From Pseudomonas frederiksbergensis (lineage in GTDB: Bacteria; Pseudomonadota; Gammaproteobacteria; Pseudomonadales; Pseudomonadaceae), in NCBI RefSeq assembly GCF_000802155.2, contig NZ_JQGJ02000008.1, positions 208,861-272,860 on the forward strand: a stretch of DNA of 64,000 nt. The letters run 5' to 3'. The position numbers and the translations under genes were made by a program. The notes beneath the pieces were generated by a model. It was not told the DNA's origin. It did no database searches and was given only the letters and a program-made list of their open reading frames with translations. Of the stretch, positions 25,398-34,729 are shown one piece after another (positions within the stretch are counted from its first letter, which is position 1; each line of letters opens with the position of its first letter).

Positions 25398-25951
25398 TCA
25401 ATGAAATCAAGAAAGACGCTCAAGAGCGCATGCGCAAATCCCTGGAGTCCCTGAGCCACGCATTCGGCCAGATTCGTACCGGCAAGGCTCACCCGAGCAT
25501 CCTCGGCAGCGTCATGGTGCCTTACTACGGCACTGACACGCCGCTGAGCAGCGTCGCCAACGTCACCGTGAAAGACTCGCGCACCCTGCAGGTCGTGGCT
25601 TTCGAGCGCAACATGCTCGCTGCTGTAGACAAGGCGATCCAGAGCGCCGGTCTGAACCTCAACCCCACTAACCTGGGCGAGCTGCTGCTGATTTCGATGC
25701 CGGCCCTCACCGAGGAAACGCGCAAAGGCTTCACCAAGCAGGCCCGTAGCGCAGCGGAAGACGCGCGTGTTGCCGTGCGCAATATCCGTCGTGACGCGTT
25801 GGGTGACCTGAAGAAGCTGGTCAAGGACAAGGAAATCAGCGAAGACGAAGAGCGTCGTGCCATCGCTGATATCGATAAGTTGACCAAGGAATTCGAGGCC
25901 CAGATCAGCAAGGCCACGGACGAGAAAGAAAAAGACCTGATGGCCGTATAA
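25394..25951 (+). CDS. frr: Ribosome recycling factor
   Basis: 185 residues, a tRNA-mimicking protein that with EF-G splits post-termination ribosomes. The ends MINEIKKDAQERMRKSLESL and KATDEKEKDLMAV, and RTGKAHPSIL and the ARVAVRNIRRDA segment, match the family. The start overlaps the pyrH stop; uppS follows after 13 bp. Confidence 0.98.
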   Translation: MINEIKKDAQERMRKSLESLSHAFGQIRTGKAHPSILGSVMVPYYGTDTPLSSVANVTVKDSRTLQVVAFERNMLAAVDKAIQSAGLNLNPTNLGELLLISMPALTEETRKGFTKQARSAAEDARVAVRNIRRDALGDLKKLVKDKEISEDEERRAIADIDKLTKEFEAQISKATDEKEKDLMAV

Positions 25952-25964
25952 GGGTCTCGTTTTC

Positions 25965-26720
25965 ATGGAAAAGACCAAGCAGGCCGTGCCGTTCGCGGTG
26001 CCGCGCCACGTGGCGATCATCATGGACGGCAACAACCGCTGGGCCAAGAAACGCTTTATGCCTGGCGTCGCCGGGCACAAGGCGGGGGTCGATGCAGTGC
26101 GTGCGGTCATCGAGGTGTGCGCCGAGGCAGGGGTCGAGGTGCTGACCCTGTTCGCCTTCTCCAGTGAGAACTGGCAGCGGCCGGCCGATGAAGTCAGTGC
26201 CTTGATGGACCTGTTTCTCAAGGCTCTGCGTCGCGAGGCCAAGCGCCTCAACGACAACAAGATCAGCTTGCGCATCATCGGCGATCGTTCGCGTTTTCAT
26301 CCGGAACTGCAGGCGGCAATGCGTGAGGCTGAGTCAGCCACGGCTGGCGCCGATCGGTTTGTCCTGCAAATCGCGGCCAACTATGGCGGCCAGTGGGACA
26401 TCGCCCAGGCGGCCCAGCGACTGGCGCGGGAAGTCCAGGCCGGTCATCTGCGGCCCGAAGACATTACTCCTGAGCTGTTGCAAACCTGTCTGGCAACCGG
26501 CGACCTGCCGCTGCCGGACCTGTGCATCCGCACCGGTGGCGAACACCGCATCAGCAATTTCCTGCTGTGGCAGCTGGCTTACGCCGAGCTGTACTTCTCC
26601 GACCTGTTCTGGCCGGACTTCAAACACGAAGCCATGCGCACCGCGCTGGCCGATTTCGCTTCCCGTCAGCGTCGTTTCGGTAAAACGAGCGAGCAGATCG
26701 AAGCTGGGGCCCGGGTATAA
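25965..26720 (+). CDS. uppS: Undecaprenyl diphosphate synthase
   Basis: 251 residues. This cis-prenyltransferase extends farnesyl diphosphate with eight isopentenyl units to make the carrier lipid for peptidoglycan and O-antigen. The Mg-binding IIMDGNNRWAKKR (catalytic Asp), FAFSSENWQRP and CIRTGGEHRISNFLLWQ are intact. It uses products of the dxr-ispD-ispF route. It is immediately followed by cdsA with no gap. Confidence 0.97.
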   Translation: MEKTKQAVPFAVPRHVAIIMDGNNRWAKKRFMPGVAGHKAGVDAVRAVIEVCAEAGVEVLTLFAFSSENWQRPADEVSALMDLFLKALRREAKRLNDNKISLRIIGDRSRFHPELQAAMREAESATAGADRFVLQIAANYGGQWDIAQAAQRLAREVQAGHLRPEDITPELLQTCLATGDLPLPDLCIRTGGEHRISNFLLWQLAYAELYFSDLFWPDFKHEAMRTALADFASRQRRFGKTSEQIEAGARV

Positions 26721-27527
26721 ATGCTAAAACAACGAATCATCACTGCCCTGATCCTGTTGCCCATCGCCTTGGGTGGTTTTTTCCTGCTCGAAGGTGCGGG
26801 CTTCGCCCTGTTCATTGGCCTGGTCGTGACCCTTGGCGCGTGGGAATGGGCGCGGCTGGCGGGTTTTGCGGCGCAATCGGCACGCGTGATCTATGCGGCA
26901 GCCGTGGCCGCCATGCTGTTCATCATGTACGTGGTGCCCGGCCTCGCGCCTTGGGTGCTGGGTGCGGCAGTGCTGTGGTGGGCGGTGGCGACCTTCCTGG
27001 TCCTGACCTATCCGCAGACGACGCATCATTGGGCCAATGCCGCGACCAAGTTGTTGATCGGCCTGCTGATCCTGCTGCCGGCCTGGCAAGGGCTGATCTG
27101 GATCAAGCAGGGGCCGCTGGGCAACTGGCAGATCATGGCGGTGATGGTGCTGGTCTGGGGTGCCGATGTAGGTGCCTATTTCTCTGGTCGTGCCTTCGGC
27201 AAGCGCAAGCTGGCGCCAAAGGTCAGTCCTGGCAAAAGCTGGGAAGGCGTCTACGGCGGCCTGGCCTTGAGCCTGGTCATCACGGCGGTGGTTGGTTTCG
27301 TGCGGGACTGGACTGTCGCGCAGCTGCTGATGGGGCTGTTCAGTGCGGCCCTCATCGTGTTCGTGTCGGTGGTCGGCGACCTGACCGAAAGCATGTTCAA
27401 GCGTCAGTCCGGGATCAAGGACAGCAGTAACTTGCTGCCGGGTCACGGCGGCGTACTGGATCGCATCGACAGCCTGACTGCCGCGATCCCGATCTTCGCG
27501 GTGCTGTTGTGGATGGCGGCATCGTGA
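26721..27527 (+). CDS. cdsA: Phosphatidate cytidylyltransferase
   Basis: 268 residues with about eight membrane segments. It makes CDP-diacylglycerol from phosphatidate and CTP, the branch point of phospholipid synthesis. The family signature near the C-terminus (S-x-FKRQSGIKDSSNLLPGHGG-x-LDR-x-DS) is complete. Its TGA overlaps the GTG start of dxr. Confidence 0.97.
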   Translation: MLKQRIITALILLPIALGGFFLLEGAGFALFIGLVVTLGAWEWARLAGFAAQSARVIYAAAVAAMLFIMYVVPGLAPWVLGAAVLWWAVATFLVLTYPQTTHHWANAATKLLIGLLILLPAWQGLIWIKQGPLGNWQIMAVMVLVWGADVGAYFSGRAFGKRKLAPKVSPGKSWEGVYGGLALSLVITAVVGFVRDWTVAQLLMGLFSAALIVFVSVVGDLTESMFKRQSGIKDSSNLLPGHGGVLDRIDSLTAAIPIFAVLLWMAAS

Positions 27528-28714
27528 GTCGCCCCCAGCAGATCACTGTCCTTGGCGCGACCGGATCGATTGGCCTGAGTACGCTCGACGTCATCGGCCG
27601 GCACCCGGAGCGCTACCAGGTGTTCGCCCTCAGTGGATTCACGCGCTTGAGTGAATTGCTGGCGTTGTGCATCCGCCACACTCCGCGGTTTGCCGTGGTG
27701 CCTGAGGCTGGTGTGGCGCGGGCGTTGCAGGACGATCTGCGCGCCGCCGGCTTGCAAACCCGCGTGCTGGTAGGGGAGGAGGGGCTCTGCCAGGTGGCTT
27801 CCGACCCCGAAGTCGACGCTGTGATGGCAGCGATCGTTGGTGCGGCGGGCTTGCGTCCGACGTTGGCGGCGGTGGAAGCCGGCAAGAAGATCCTGCTGGC
27901 CAACAAAGAAGCGCTGGTAATGTCTGGCGCGCTGTTCATGCAGGCTGTGCGCAAAAGCGGCTCGGTGTTGCTGCCTATCGACAGCGAGCACAATGCGATT
28001 TTTCAGTGCATGCCGCAGGATTTTTCCCGCGGTCTCGGCGCGGTAGGGGTTCGGCGGATTTTGCTGACAGCCTCCGGTGGTCCGTTCCGGCAGACGCCGC
28101 TGGAAGAATTGGTGCATGTTTCGCCGGAACAGGCCTGCGCCCACCCGAACTGGTCCATGGGCCGCAAGATTTCCGTGGACTCGGCCAGCATGATGAACAA
28201 GGGCTTGGAGTTGATCGAAGCCTGCTGGCTGTTTGACGCCAGGCCATCGCAGGTCGAGGTGGTGATCCACCCGCAAAGCGTGATTCACTCCCTCGTCGAT
28301 TATGTCGACGGTTCGGTGCTGGCCCAGTTGGGTAACCCGGACATGCGCACGCCGATCGCCAACGCCTTGGCCTGGCCGGAGCGCATCGACTCGGGTGTTG
28401 CGCCGCTGGACCTGTTCGCGATCGCGCGCCTGGATTTCCAGGCGCCCGATGAGCAGCGCTTTCCCTGCCTGCGCCTGGCACGACAGGCGGCCGAGGCGGG
28501 CAACAGCGCGCCGGCCATGCTTAATGCGGCCAACGAAGTGGCGGTTGCAGCGTTTCTGGACGGGCGTGTCCGTTACCTCGAGATCGCGAGTATCATCGAG
28601 GAAGTCTTGAATCTCGAGGCCGTGGTCTCCCTCGATGACCTCGACGCGGTATTCACCGTGGATGCCAGGGCTCGTCAGTTGGCAGGCCAATGGTTGAGTC
28701 GCCACGGGCGTTGA
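27524..28714 (+). CDS. dxr: 1-deoxy-D-xylulose 5-phosphate reductoisomerase
   Basis: 396 residues from the GTG at 27524, which overlaps the cdsA stop (GTGA) and gives the family N-terminus SRPQQITVLGATGSIG; an ATG at 27509 would lie inside cdsA. Dxr converts DXP to MEP with NADPH, the committed step of the MEP isoprenoid pathway. GATGSIG (NADPH binding), LLANKEALV, LPIDSEHNA and the metal-site SVDSASMMNKGLE region are visible. Confidence 0.97.
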   Translation: MSRPQQITVLGATGSIGLSTLDVIGRHPERYQVFALSGFTRLSELLALCIRHTPRFAVVPEAGVARALQDDLRAAGLQTRVLVGEEGLCQVASDPEVDAVMAAIVGAAGLRPTLAAVEAGKKILLANKEALVMSGALFMQAVRKSGSVLLPIDSEHNAIFQCMPQDFSRGLGAVGVRRILLTASGGPFRQTPLEELVHVSPEQACAHPNWSMGRKISVDSASMMNKGLELIEACWLFDARPSQVEVVIHPQSVIHSLVDYVDGSVLAQLGNPDMRTPIANALAWPERIDSGVAPLDLFAIARLDFQAPDEQRFPCLRLARQAAEAGNSAPAMLNAANEVAVAAFLDGRVRYLEIASIIEEVLNLEAVVSLDDLDAVFTVDARARQLAGQWLSRHGR

Positions 28715-28766
28715 GGCTGCGGTACGTTAGCCAGGGTTGTCCCGGGCAGGATTGTGGAGAAAACAG

Positions 28767-30119
28767 ATGAGCGCGCTCTATATGATTGTCGGCACCCTGG
28801 TTGCGTTGGGGGTGCTGGTCACTTTTCACGAATTCGGCCATTTCTGGGTCGCGCGTCGCTGTGGCGTCAAGGTTCTTCGTTTCTCTGTCGGCTTCGGCAT
28901 GCCTCTGTTGCGCTGGCACGACAAGCAGGGCACCGAATTCGTCGTCGCGGCCATTCCGCTGGGTGGCTACGTCAAGATGCTCGACGAGCGCGAGGGCGAG
29001 GTGCCGCCCGACCAGCTCGACCAGTCCTTCAATCGTAAGACCGTTCGTCAGCGTATCGCTATCGTCGCGGCGGGGCCGATTGCCAATTTCCTGCTGGCCC
29101 TGGTGTTTTTCTGGGCGCTGGCCATGCTGGGAAGCGAGCAGGTACGACCGGTCATTGGCGCGGTCGAGGCGGGAAGCGTTGCAGCACGTGCCGGACTGGG
29201 CGCCGGCCAGGAAATCGTCGCCATCGACGGCGAGCCAACCTCGGGCTGGGCCGCCGTCAACTTGCAGCTGGTGCGTCGCCTGGGTGAGAGCGGTTCCCTG
29301 CAGATGATGGTCCGCGAAGAGGGCTCCACTGCAGATTCGCCGCGGGAACTGGTGCTCGACAACTGGCTCAAGGGTGCCGACGAGCCCGACCCCATCCGCT
29401 CCCTCGGGATCCGCCCATGGCGCCCCGCGCTGCCGCCCGTGCTTGCCGAGCTCGATCCGAAAGGTCCAGCCCAAGCCGCAGGTCTGAAGACCGGTGACCG
29501 TTTGCTCGCGTTCGATGGCCAGTCGGTCAGCGACTGGCAACAGGTGGTCGATTCGGTTCGTGTACGTCCTGATACCAAAATTGTGCTGCGCATCGAGCGC
29601 GACGGTGCTCCAATCGACGTCCCGGTGACCCTGGCCGCCCGTGGCGAGAGCAAGGCGCCGACCGGTTACCTGGGGGCGGGTGTCAAGGCTGTCGACTGGC
29701 CGCCGGAGATGGTTCGCGAGGTCAGCTTCGGTCCTCTCGCGGCAATTGGCGAGGGCGCGCGTCGTACGTGGACCATGAGTGTCCTGACCCTGGACTCGCT
29801 GAAGAAAATGTTGTTCGGCGAGCTCTCGGTAAAAAACTTGAGTGGACCGATAACCATTGCTAAAGTGGCGGGCGCTTCTGCCCAGTCGGGCGTCGCTGAT
29901 TTCTTGAATTTCCTTGCGTATCTGAGCATTAGCCTGGGAGTTCTGAATTTGCTGCCCATCCCGGTATTGGATGGGGGGCATCTGCTGTTTTATCTGATCG
30001 AGTGGGCGCGTGGTCGTCCCTTGTCGGATCGGGTGCAAGGTTGGGGGATACAGATCGGTATCAGCTTGGTGGTCGGGGTGATGTTGCTTGCCTTGGTCAA
30101 CGATCTGGGTCGTCTGTAA
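28767..30119 (+). CDS. rseP: Inner-membrane site-2 protease RseP
   Basis: 450 residues from the ATG at 28767, which has GGAG upstream. RseP cleaves the anti-sigma factor MucA/RseA within the membrane to release the envelope-stress sigma factor. The zinc motif HEFGH is at about residues 21-25, two PDZ domains lie in the middle (GSVAARAGLGAGQEI and GPAQAAGLKTGDRLL), and the third zinc ligand region NLLPIPVLDGGH is near the C-terminus. It is in the envelope operon just before bamA. Confidence 0.97.
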   Translation: MSALYMIVGTLVALGVLVTFHEFGHFWVARRCGVKVLRFSVGFGMPLLRWHDKQGTEFVVAAIPLGGYVKMLDEREGEVPPDQLDQSFNRKTVRQRIAIVAAGPIANFLLALVFFWALAMLGSEQVRPVIGAVEAGSVAARAGLGAGQEIVAIDGEPTSGWAAVNLQLVRRLGESGSLQMMVREEGSTADSPRELVLDNWLKGADEPDPIRSLGIRPWRPALPPVLAELDPKGPAQAAGLKTGDRLLAFDGQSVSDWQQVVDSVRVRPDTKIVLRIERDGAPIDVPVTLAARGESKAPTGYLGAGVKAVDWPPEMVREVSFGPLAAIGEGARRTWTMSVLTLDSLKKMLFGELSVKNLSGPITIAKVAGASAQSGVADFLNFLAYLSISLGVLNLLPIPVLDGGHLLFYLIEWARGRPLSDRVQGWGIQIGISLVVGVMLLALVNDLGRL

Positions 30120-30193
30120 CGCTTCGCTGAATTGCGAATCTGCCGCGTTTTGCGGCAGTTTGTTTATTGCCAGTTGGAATAAGAAAGGACTTC

Positions 30194-32569
30194 ATGAAAC
30201 GTCTGCTGCTAACTGCGGTTCTCACCGTATTGATGATCGCCGAAGTTCACGCCGAGTCCTTCACTATCTCTGATATTCGCGTCAATGGCCTCCAGCGGGT
30301 TTCCGCGGGTAGCGTCTTTGGTGCCTTGCCGCTGAACGTCGGCGAGCAAGCGGATGATCGGCGCCTGGTGGAATCCACTCGTGCGTTGTTCAAGACCGGC
30401 TTCTTTCAAGATATCCAGCTGGGCCGTGACGGCAATGTCCTGGTCATCACGGTAGTCGAGCGTCCGTCGGTCGCCAGTATCGAGATCGAGGGCAACAAGG
30501 CGATCTCCACTGAAGACCTGATGAAAGGCCTCAAGCAATCCGGCCTGGCCGAAGGCGAGATCTTCCAGCGCGCCACCCTCGAAGGTGTTCGTAACGAGCT
30601 GCAACGCCAGTACGTTGCCCAGGGCCGCTACTCGGCCACTGTGGACACCGAAGTCGTGCCGCAGCCGCGCAACCGTGTCGGCCTCAAGGTCAACATCAAC
30701 GAAGGCACCGTCGCAGCCATCCAGCACATCAACGTGGTGGGCAACACGGTTTTCCCTGACGAAGACCTGATCGACCTGTTCGAGCTCAAGACCACCAACT
30801 GGCTGTCGTTCTTCAAGAACGACGACAAGTACGCCCGTGAAAAACTCTCCGGTGACCTGGAACGCCTGCGTTCCTACTACCTGGACCGTGGCTACATCAA
30901 CATGGACATCGCTTCGACCCAGGTGTCCATCACGCCAGACAAGAAACACGTCTACATCACTGTCAACGTCAACGAAGGCGAGAAATACACCGTTCGCGAC
31001 GTCAAGCTCAGCGGTGACCTGAAGGTGCCTGAAGACCAGGTCAAGTCGCTCCTGCTGGTACAAAAGGGCCAGGTTTTCTCGCGCAAGCTGATGACCACCA
31101 CGTCCGAGCTGATCACCCGCCGCCTGGGTAACGAGGGTTACACCTTCGCCAACGTCAACGGTGTTCCGCAGCCGCACGATGAAGACCATACCGTCGACAT
31201 CACCTTCGCCGTGGACCCGGGCAAGCGTGCCTACGTCAATCGCATCAACTTCCGTGGCAACACCAAGTCCGAGGACGAAGTGCTGCGCCGTGAAATGCGT
31301 CAGATGGAAGGCGGCTGGGCGTCGACCTACCTGATCGACCAATCCAAGACCCGCCTGGAACGCCTGGGCTTCTTCAAGGAAGTCAACGTCGAGACCCCGG
31401 CCGTACCGGGCGTCGATGACCAGGTCGATGTGAACTACAGCGTCGAGGAACAAGCCTCTGGCTCGATCACCGCCAGTGTCGGTTTCGCCCAGAGCGCGGG
31501 CCTGATCCTGGGTGGTTCGATCACCCAGAACAACTTCCTCGGTACCGGCAACAAGGTCAGCGTCGGCCTGACCCGTAGCGAATACCAGACCCGCTACAAC
31601 TTCGGCTACGTGGACCCCTACTGGACCGCCGACGGTGTGAGCCTGGGCTACAACGCCTTCTATCGCACCACTGACTATGACGAACTCGACTCCGACATCT
31701 CCAGCTATGCGGTGGACAGCCTGGGTGCGGGCGTCAACGTCGGCTATCCGATCAGCGAGACTTCGCGCCTGACCTTCGGTTTGACTGCTCAGCAGGACAA
31801 GATCAACACCGGTCGCTACACCGTCGACGAGATCTTCGATTTCGTCGAGAAGGAAGGCGATAACTACCTGAACTTCAAGGCGTCTGTCGGCTGGTCCGAA
31901 TCGACCCTGAACAAAGGTGTGCTGGCGACCCGTGGCCGCTCCCAGAGCCTGGTGCTGGAAACCACCACGCCTGGCAGTGACCTGTCGTTCTTCAAGATCG
32001 ATTATCGCGGCCAGCTGTTCCAGCCGTTGACCGACAACTACACCATGCGCCTGCACACCGAGCTGGGTTACGGCGATGGCTACGGTTCGACCGACGGCCT
32101 GCCGTTCTACGAGAACTACTACGCCGGTGGTTTCAACTCGGTACGTGGCTTCAAGGACAGCACCCTGGGCCCGCGCAGTACGCCGAGCCGCGGTACCAAC
32201 CCGGGCACGATTGCCGACCCGGACCAGGATCCGCTGCCGTTCGGTGGTAACGTGCTTATCCAGGGCGGTGCGGAGATCCTGTTCCCGATGCCGTTCGTCA
32301 AGGATCAGCGCTCCCTGCGTACCTCGGTATTCTGGGACGTGGGTAACGTCTTCGACTCCAGTTGCGATGACACCACCAACGCCAACGGTACGACTTCCAA
32401 TACCAAGTGCAACGACATCAGTCTCAGCAACCTGGCGAGCTCCGTCGGCGTGGGCGTGACCTGGGTCACTGCGCTGGGTCCGCTGAGCTTCGCGTTGGCG
32501 ATGCCGATCAAGAAGCCGGATGACGCTGAAACCCAAGTGTTCCAATTCTCCCTCGGCCAGACGTTCTAA
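30194..32569 (+). CDS. bamA: Outer-membrane protein assembly factor BamA
   Basis: 791 residues from the ATG at 30194 (AAAGGA upstream). The signal peptide is about MKRLLLTAVLTVLMIAEVHA. Five POTRA domains occupy roughly residues 22-420, starting FTISDIRVNGLQRVSAG, and a 16-strand Omp85 barrel follows, with the conserved VRGF motif (SVRGFKDSTLGP) in loop 6 and a final aromatic strand ending QTF. It is the core of the BAM complex that folds beta-barrel proteins into the outer membrane; skp downstream supplies its clients. Confidence 0.98.
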   Translation: MKRLLLTAVLTVLMIAEVHAESFTISDIRVNGLQRVSAGSVFGALPLNVGEQADDRRLVESTRALFKTGFFQDIQLGRDGNVLVITVVERPSVASIEIEGNKAISTEDLMKGLKQSGLAEGEIFQRATLEGVRNELQRQYVAQGRYSATVDTEVVPQPRNRVGLKVNINEGTVAAIQHINVVGNTVFPDEDLIDLFELKTTNWLSFFKNDDKYAREKLSGDLERLRSYYLDRGYINMDIASTQVSITPDKKHVYITVNVNEGEKYTVRDVKLSGDLKVPEDQVKSLLLVQKGQVFSRKLMTTTSELITRRLGNEGYTFANVNGVPQPHDEDHTVDITFAVDPGKRAYVNRINFRGNTKSEDEVLRREMRQMEGGWASTYLIDQSKTRLERLGFFKEVNVETPAVPGVDDQVDVNYSVEEQASGSITASVGFAQSAGLILGGSITQNNFLGTGNKVSVGLTRSEYQTRYNFGYVDPYWTADGVSLGYNAFYRTTDYDELDSDISSYAVDSLGAGVNVGYPISETSRLTFGLTAQQDKINTGRYTVDEIFDFVEKEGDNYLNFKASVGWSESTLNKGVLATRGRSQSLVLETTTPGSDLSFFKIDYRGQLFQPLTDNYTMRLHTELGYGDGYGSTDGLPFYENYYAGGFNSVRGFKDSTLGPRSTPSRGTNPGTIADPDQDPLPFGGNVLIQGGAEILFPMPFVKDQRSLRTSVFWDVGNVFDSSCDDTTNANGTTSNTKCNDISLSNLASSVGVGVTWVTALGPLSFALAMPIKKPDDAETQVFQFSLGQTF

Positions 32570-32614
32570 GCGTCTGACCCAAGATAACGACAATGGATTT
32601 TGTAGGAGTACATC

Positions 32615-33118
32615 GTGCGTAAGTTGACTCAATTGGTTCTCCTGGCGACCGTGCTGGTCGCAGGCCCGGCTTTTGCCGACATGAAAATCGCCGTGCTGAA
32701 CTATCAGATGGCCTTGCTGGAGTCCGACGCGGCAAAGAAATATGCCGTGGACGCCGAGAAGAAGTTCGGTCCGCAACTGACCAAGCTCAAGGGCCTGGAA
32801 AGCAGCGCGAAGGGTATTCAGGACCGTCTGGTGGCCGGTGGCGACAAGATGGCCCAAGGCGAGCGCGAACGCCTGGAGCTTGAATTCAAGCAGAAGGCTC
32901 GTGACTTCCAGTTCCAGTCCAAGGAGCTGAACGAAGCAAAAGCCGTGGCCGACCGTGAAATGCTCAAGCAGCTCAAGCCGAAACTCGACAGCGCCGTGGA
33001 AGAAGTCATCAAGAAGGGTGGTTTCGACCTGGTGTTCGAGCGGGGTGCGGTCATCGATGTCAAACCTCAATATGACATCACGCGCCAGGTCATCGAGCGC
33101 ATGAACCAGCTGAAGTAA
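32615..33118 (+). CDS. skp: Periplasmic chaperone Skp (OmpH)
   Basis: 167 residues starting at a GTG (32615) with TAGGAG 7 nt upstream. A signal peptide ending VAGPAFA is followed by the family's DMKIAVLNYQMALLESDAAK and then long charged helices that form the tentacles of the trimer. Skp holds unfolded outer-membrane proteins on the way to BamA. lpxD starts 3 bp after its stop. Confidence 0.95.
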   Translation: MRKLTQLVLLATVLVAGPAFADMKIAVLNYQMALLESDAAKKYAVDAEKKFGPQLTKLKGLESSAKGIQDRLVAGGDKMAQGERERLELEFKQKARDFQFQSKELNEAKAVADREMLKQLKPKLDSAVEEVIKKGGFDLVFERGAVIDVKPQYDITRQVIERMNQLK

Positions 33119-33121
33119 TCC

Positions 33122-34177
33122 ATGACAGCGACTATCAAGCTCGGCCAATTGGCCGAGTTCCTCGGCGCCACCCTGCGTGGCGACCCGGAGAAGCCAATCA
33201 CTGGGCTAGCCACTTTGCAAGAGGCTGGCCCAGCTCAGTTGAGCTTCCTGGCAAATCCCCAGTACCGCAAATACCTGGCTGACAGCCGGGCTGGCGCGTT
33301 ATTGCTCAAAGCCGGCGATGCCGAAGGGTTCGTTGGCGATGCACTGGTCGTGGCCGATCCGTACCTGGCGTATGCCCGAATTTCCCATCTGTTCGATCCC
33401 AAGCCCAAGTCGGCGGCAGGCATCCATCCCAGTGCGGTGATCGCGGCGGATGCCATTGTCGACCCCACGGCCAGTATCGGTCCCTTTGTCGTCATCGAAG
33501 GCGCGGCCCGGATTGGCGCTGGCGTGACGCTGGGCGCGCACTGCTTCATCGGTGCGCGCAGCGAGATCGGCGAAGGCGGTTGGCTGGCGCCGCGGGTCAC
33601 CCTGTATCACGATGTGCGCATCGGCAAGCGGGTGGTGATTCAGTCCGGCGCGGTGTTGGGCGGTGAAGGGTTCGGTTTTGCCAATGAGAAAGGCGTCTGG
33701 CAGAAGATCGCCCAGATCGGCGGCGTGAGCATTGGCGACGACGTGGAGATCGGCGTCAATACCGCGATCGACCGTGGCGCGCTGGCCGATACCGTCATCG
33801 GCAATGGCGTCAAGCTCGACAACCAGATCCAGATCGCCCACAACGTCCAGGTCGGTGACCACACCGCCATGGCGGCCTGTGTCGGTATTTCCGGCAGCAC
33901 CAAGATCGGCAAGCACTGCATGCTCGCCGGCGGCGTGGGCCTGGTGGGTCATATCAGTATTTGTGACAACGTATTCCTGACCGGGATGACCATGGTGACC
34001 CACTCGATTACCGAGCCGGGTGCCTATTCTTCCGGCACAGCCATGCAACCGGCTGCCGAGTGGCGCAAGAGCGCGGCGCGTATCCGCCAGCTCGACGACA
34101 TCGCGCGGCGCCTCAAGCAGATGGAAAAGCGTGTAGGGGACGTGACCCCTGGCGGTAATGCTTCATCAGATGGCTGA
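33122..34177 (+). CDS. lpxD: UDP-3-O-acylglucosamine N-acyltransferase
   Basis: 351 residues. LpxD adds the second (N-linked) 3-hydroxyacyl chain in lipid A synthesis, from acyl-ACP. An N-terminal uridine-binding domain (LGQLAEFLGATLRGDPEKPITGL) is followed by hexapeptide repeats of the left-handed beta-helix and a C-terminal helix (ARIRQLDDIARRLKQMEKR). The catalytic His is expected in the QIAHNVQVGDH segment. Confidence 0.97.
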   Translation: MTATIKLGQLAEFLGATLRGDPEKPITGLATLQEAGPAQLSFLANPQYRKYLADSRAGALLLKAGDAEGFVGDALVVADPYLAYARISHLFDPKPKSAAGIHPSAVIAADAIVDPTASIGPFVVIEGAARIGAGVTLGAHCFIGARSEIGEGGWLAPRVTLYHDVRIGKRVVIQSGAVLGGEGFGFANEKGVWQKIAQIGGVSIGDDVEIGVNTAIDRGALADTVIGNGVKLDNQIQIAHNVQVGDHTAMAACVGISGSTKIGKHCMLAGGVGLVGHISICDNVFLTGMTMVTHSITEPGAYSSGTAMQPAAEWRKSAARIRQLDDIARRLKQMEKRVGDVTPGGNASSDG

Positions 34178-34288
34178 TACCATTTCCATATCAAGTGTGC
34201 ACAGCCGCTAGGCCTTGGCCTCCTTGATTTGCTAGCGGGGTGCGCGTCAATCGTGCGCTCCCAATCTTTACATAGGCTTCCCCCCGAA

Positions 34289-34729
34289 ATGATGGACATC
34301 AACGAGATTCGCGAATACCTGCCTCACCGTTACCCGTTCCTGCTGGTGGATCGGGTCGTGGACCTGGATGTTGAAGGCAAGCGCATTCGCGCCTACAAGA
34401 ATGTCAGCATCAACGAACCGTTCTTCAATGGCCACTTCCCCGCGCATCCAATCATGCCGGGCGTGTTGATCATCGAAGCGATGGCTCAGGCTGCCGGGAT
34501 CCTTGGTTTCAAAATGCTCGACGTGAAGCCTGCCGACGGCACGCTTTACTACTTCGTCGGCTCCGACAAGCTGCGCTTCCGCCAGCCGGTGACCCCGGGC
34601 GACCAGTTGATCCTCGAGGCCAAGTTCATCAGCTGCAAGCGTCAGATCTGGAAGTTCGAATGCCAGGCTTCGGTCGACGGCAAGCCGGTCTGCTCCGCTG
34701 AAATCATCTGTGCGGAACGCAAGCTATGA
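34289..34729 (+). CDS. fabZ: 3-hydroxyacyl-ACP dehydratase FabZ
   Basis: 146 residues from the ATG at 34289. FabZ removes water from 3-hydroxyacyl-ACP in fatty acid elongation and competes with LpxA/LpxD for the same pool. The hot-dog fold active site is visible as NGHFPAHPIMPGVLIIEAMAQ (His and Glu). The frame extends to 34229 but the family starts at MMDINEIREYLPHRYPF. Its TGA overlaps the lpxA start by 4 bp. Confidence 0.97.
   Translation: MMDINEIREYLPHRYPFLLVDRVVDLDVEGKRIRAYKNVSINEPFFNGHFPAHPIMPGVLIIEAMAQAAGILGFKMLDVKPADGTLYYFVGSDKLRFRQPVTPGDQLILEAKFISCKRQIWKFECQASVDGKPVCSAEIICAERKL

Noticed and set aside
30209..33148. A 979-codon open frame antisense to bamA and skp
   Set aside because: A shadow of GC-rich, codon-biased genes; bamA and skp are unmistakable on the plus strand.
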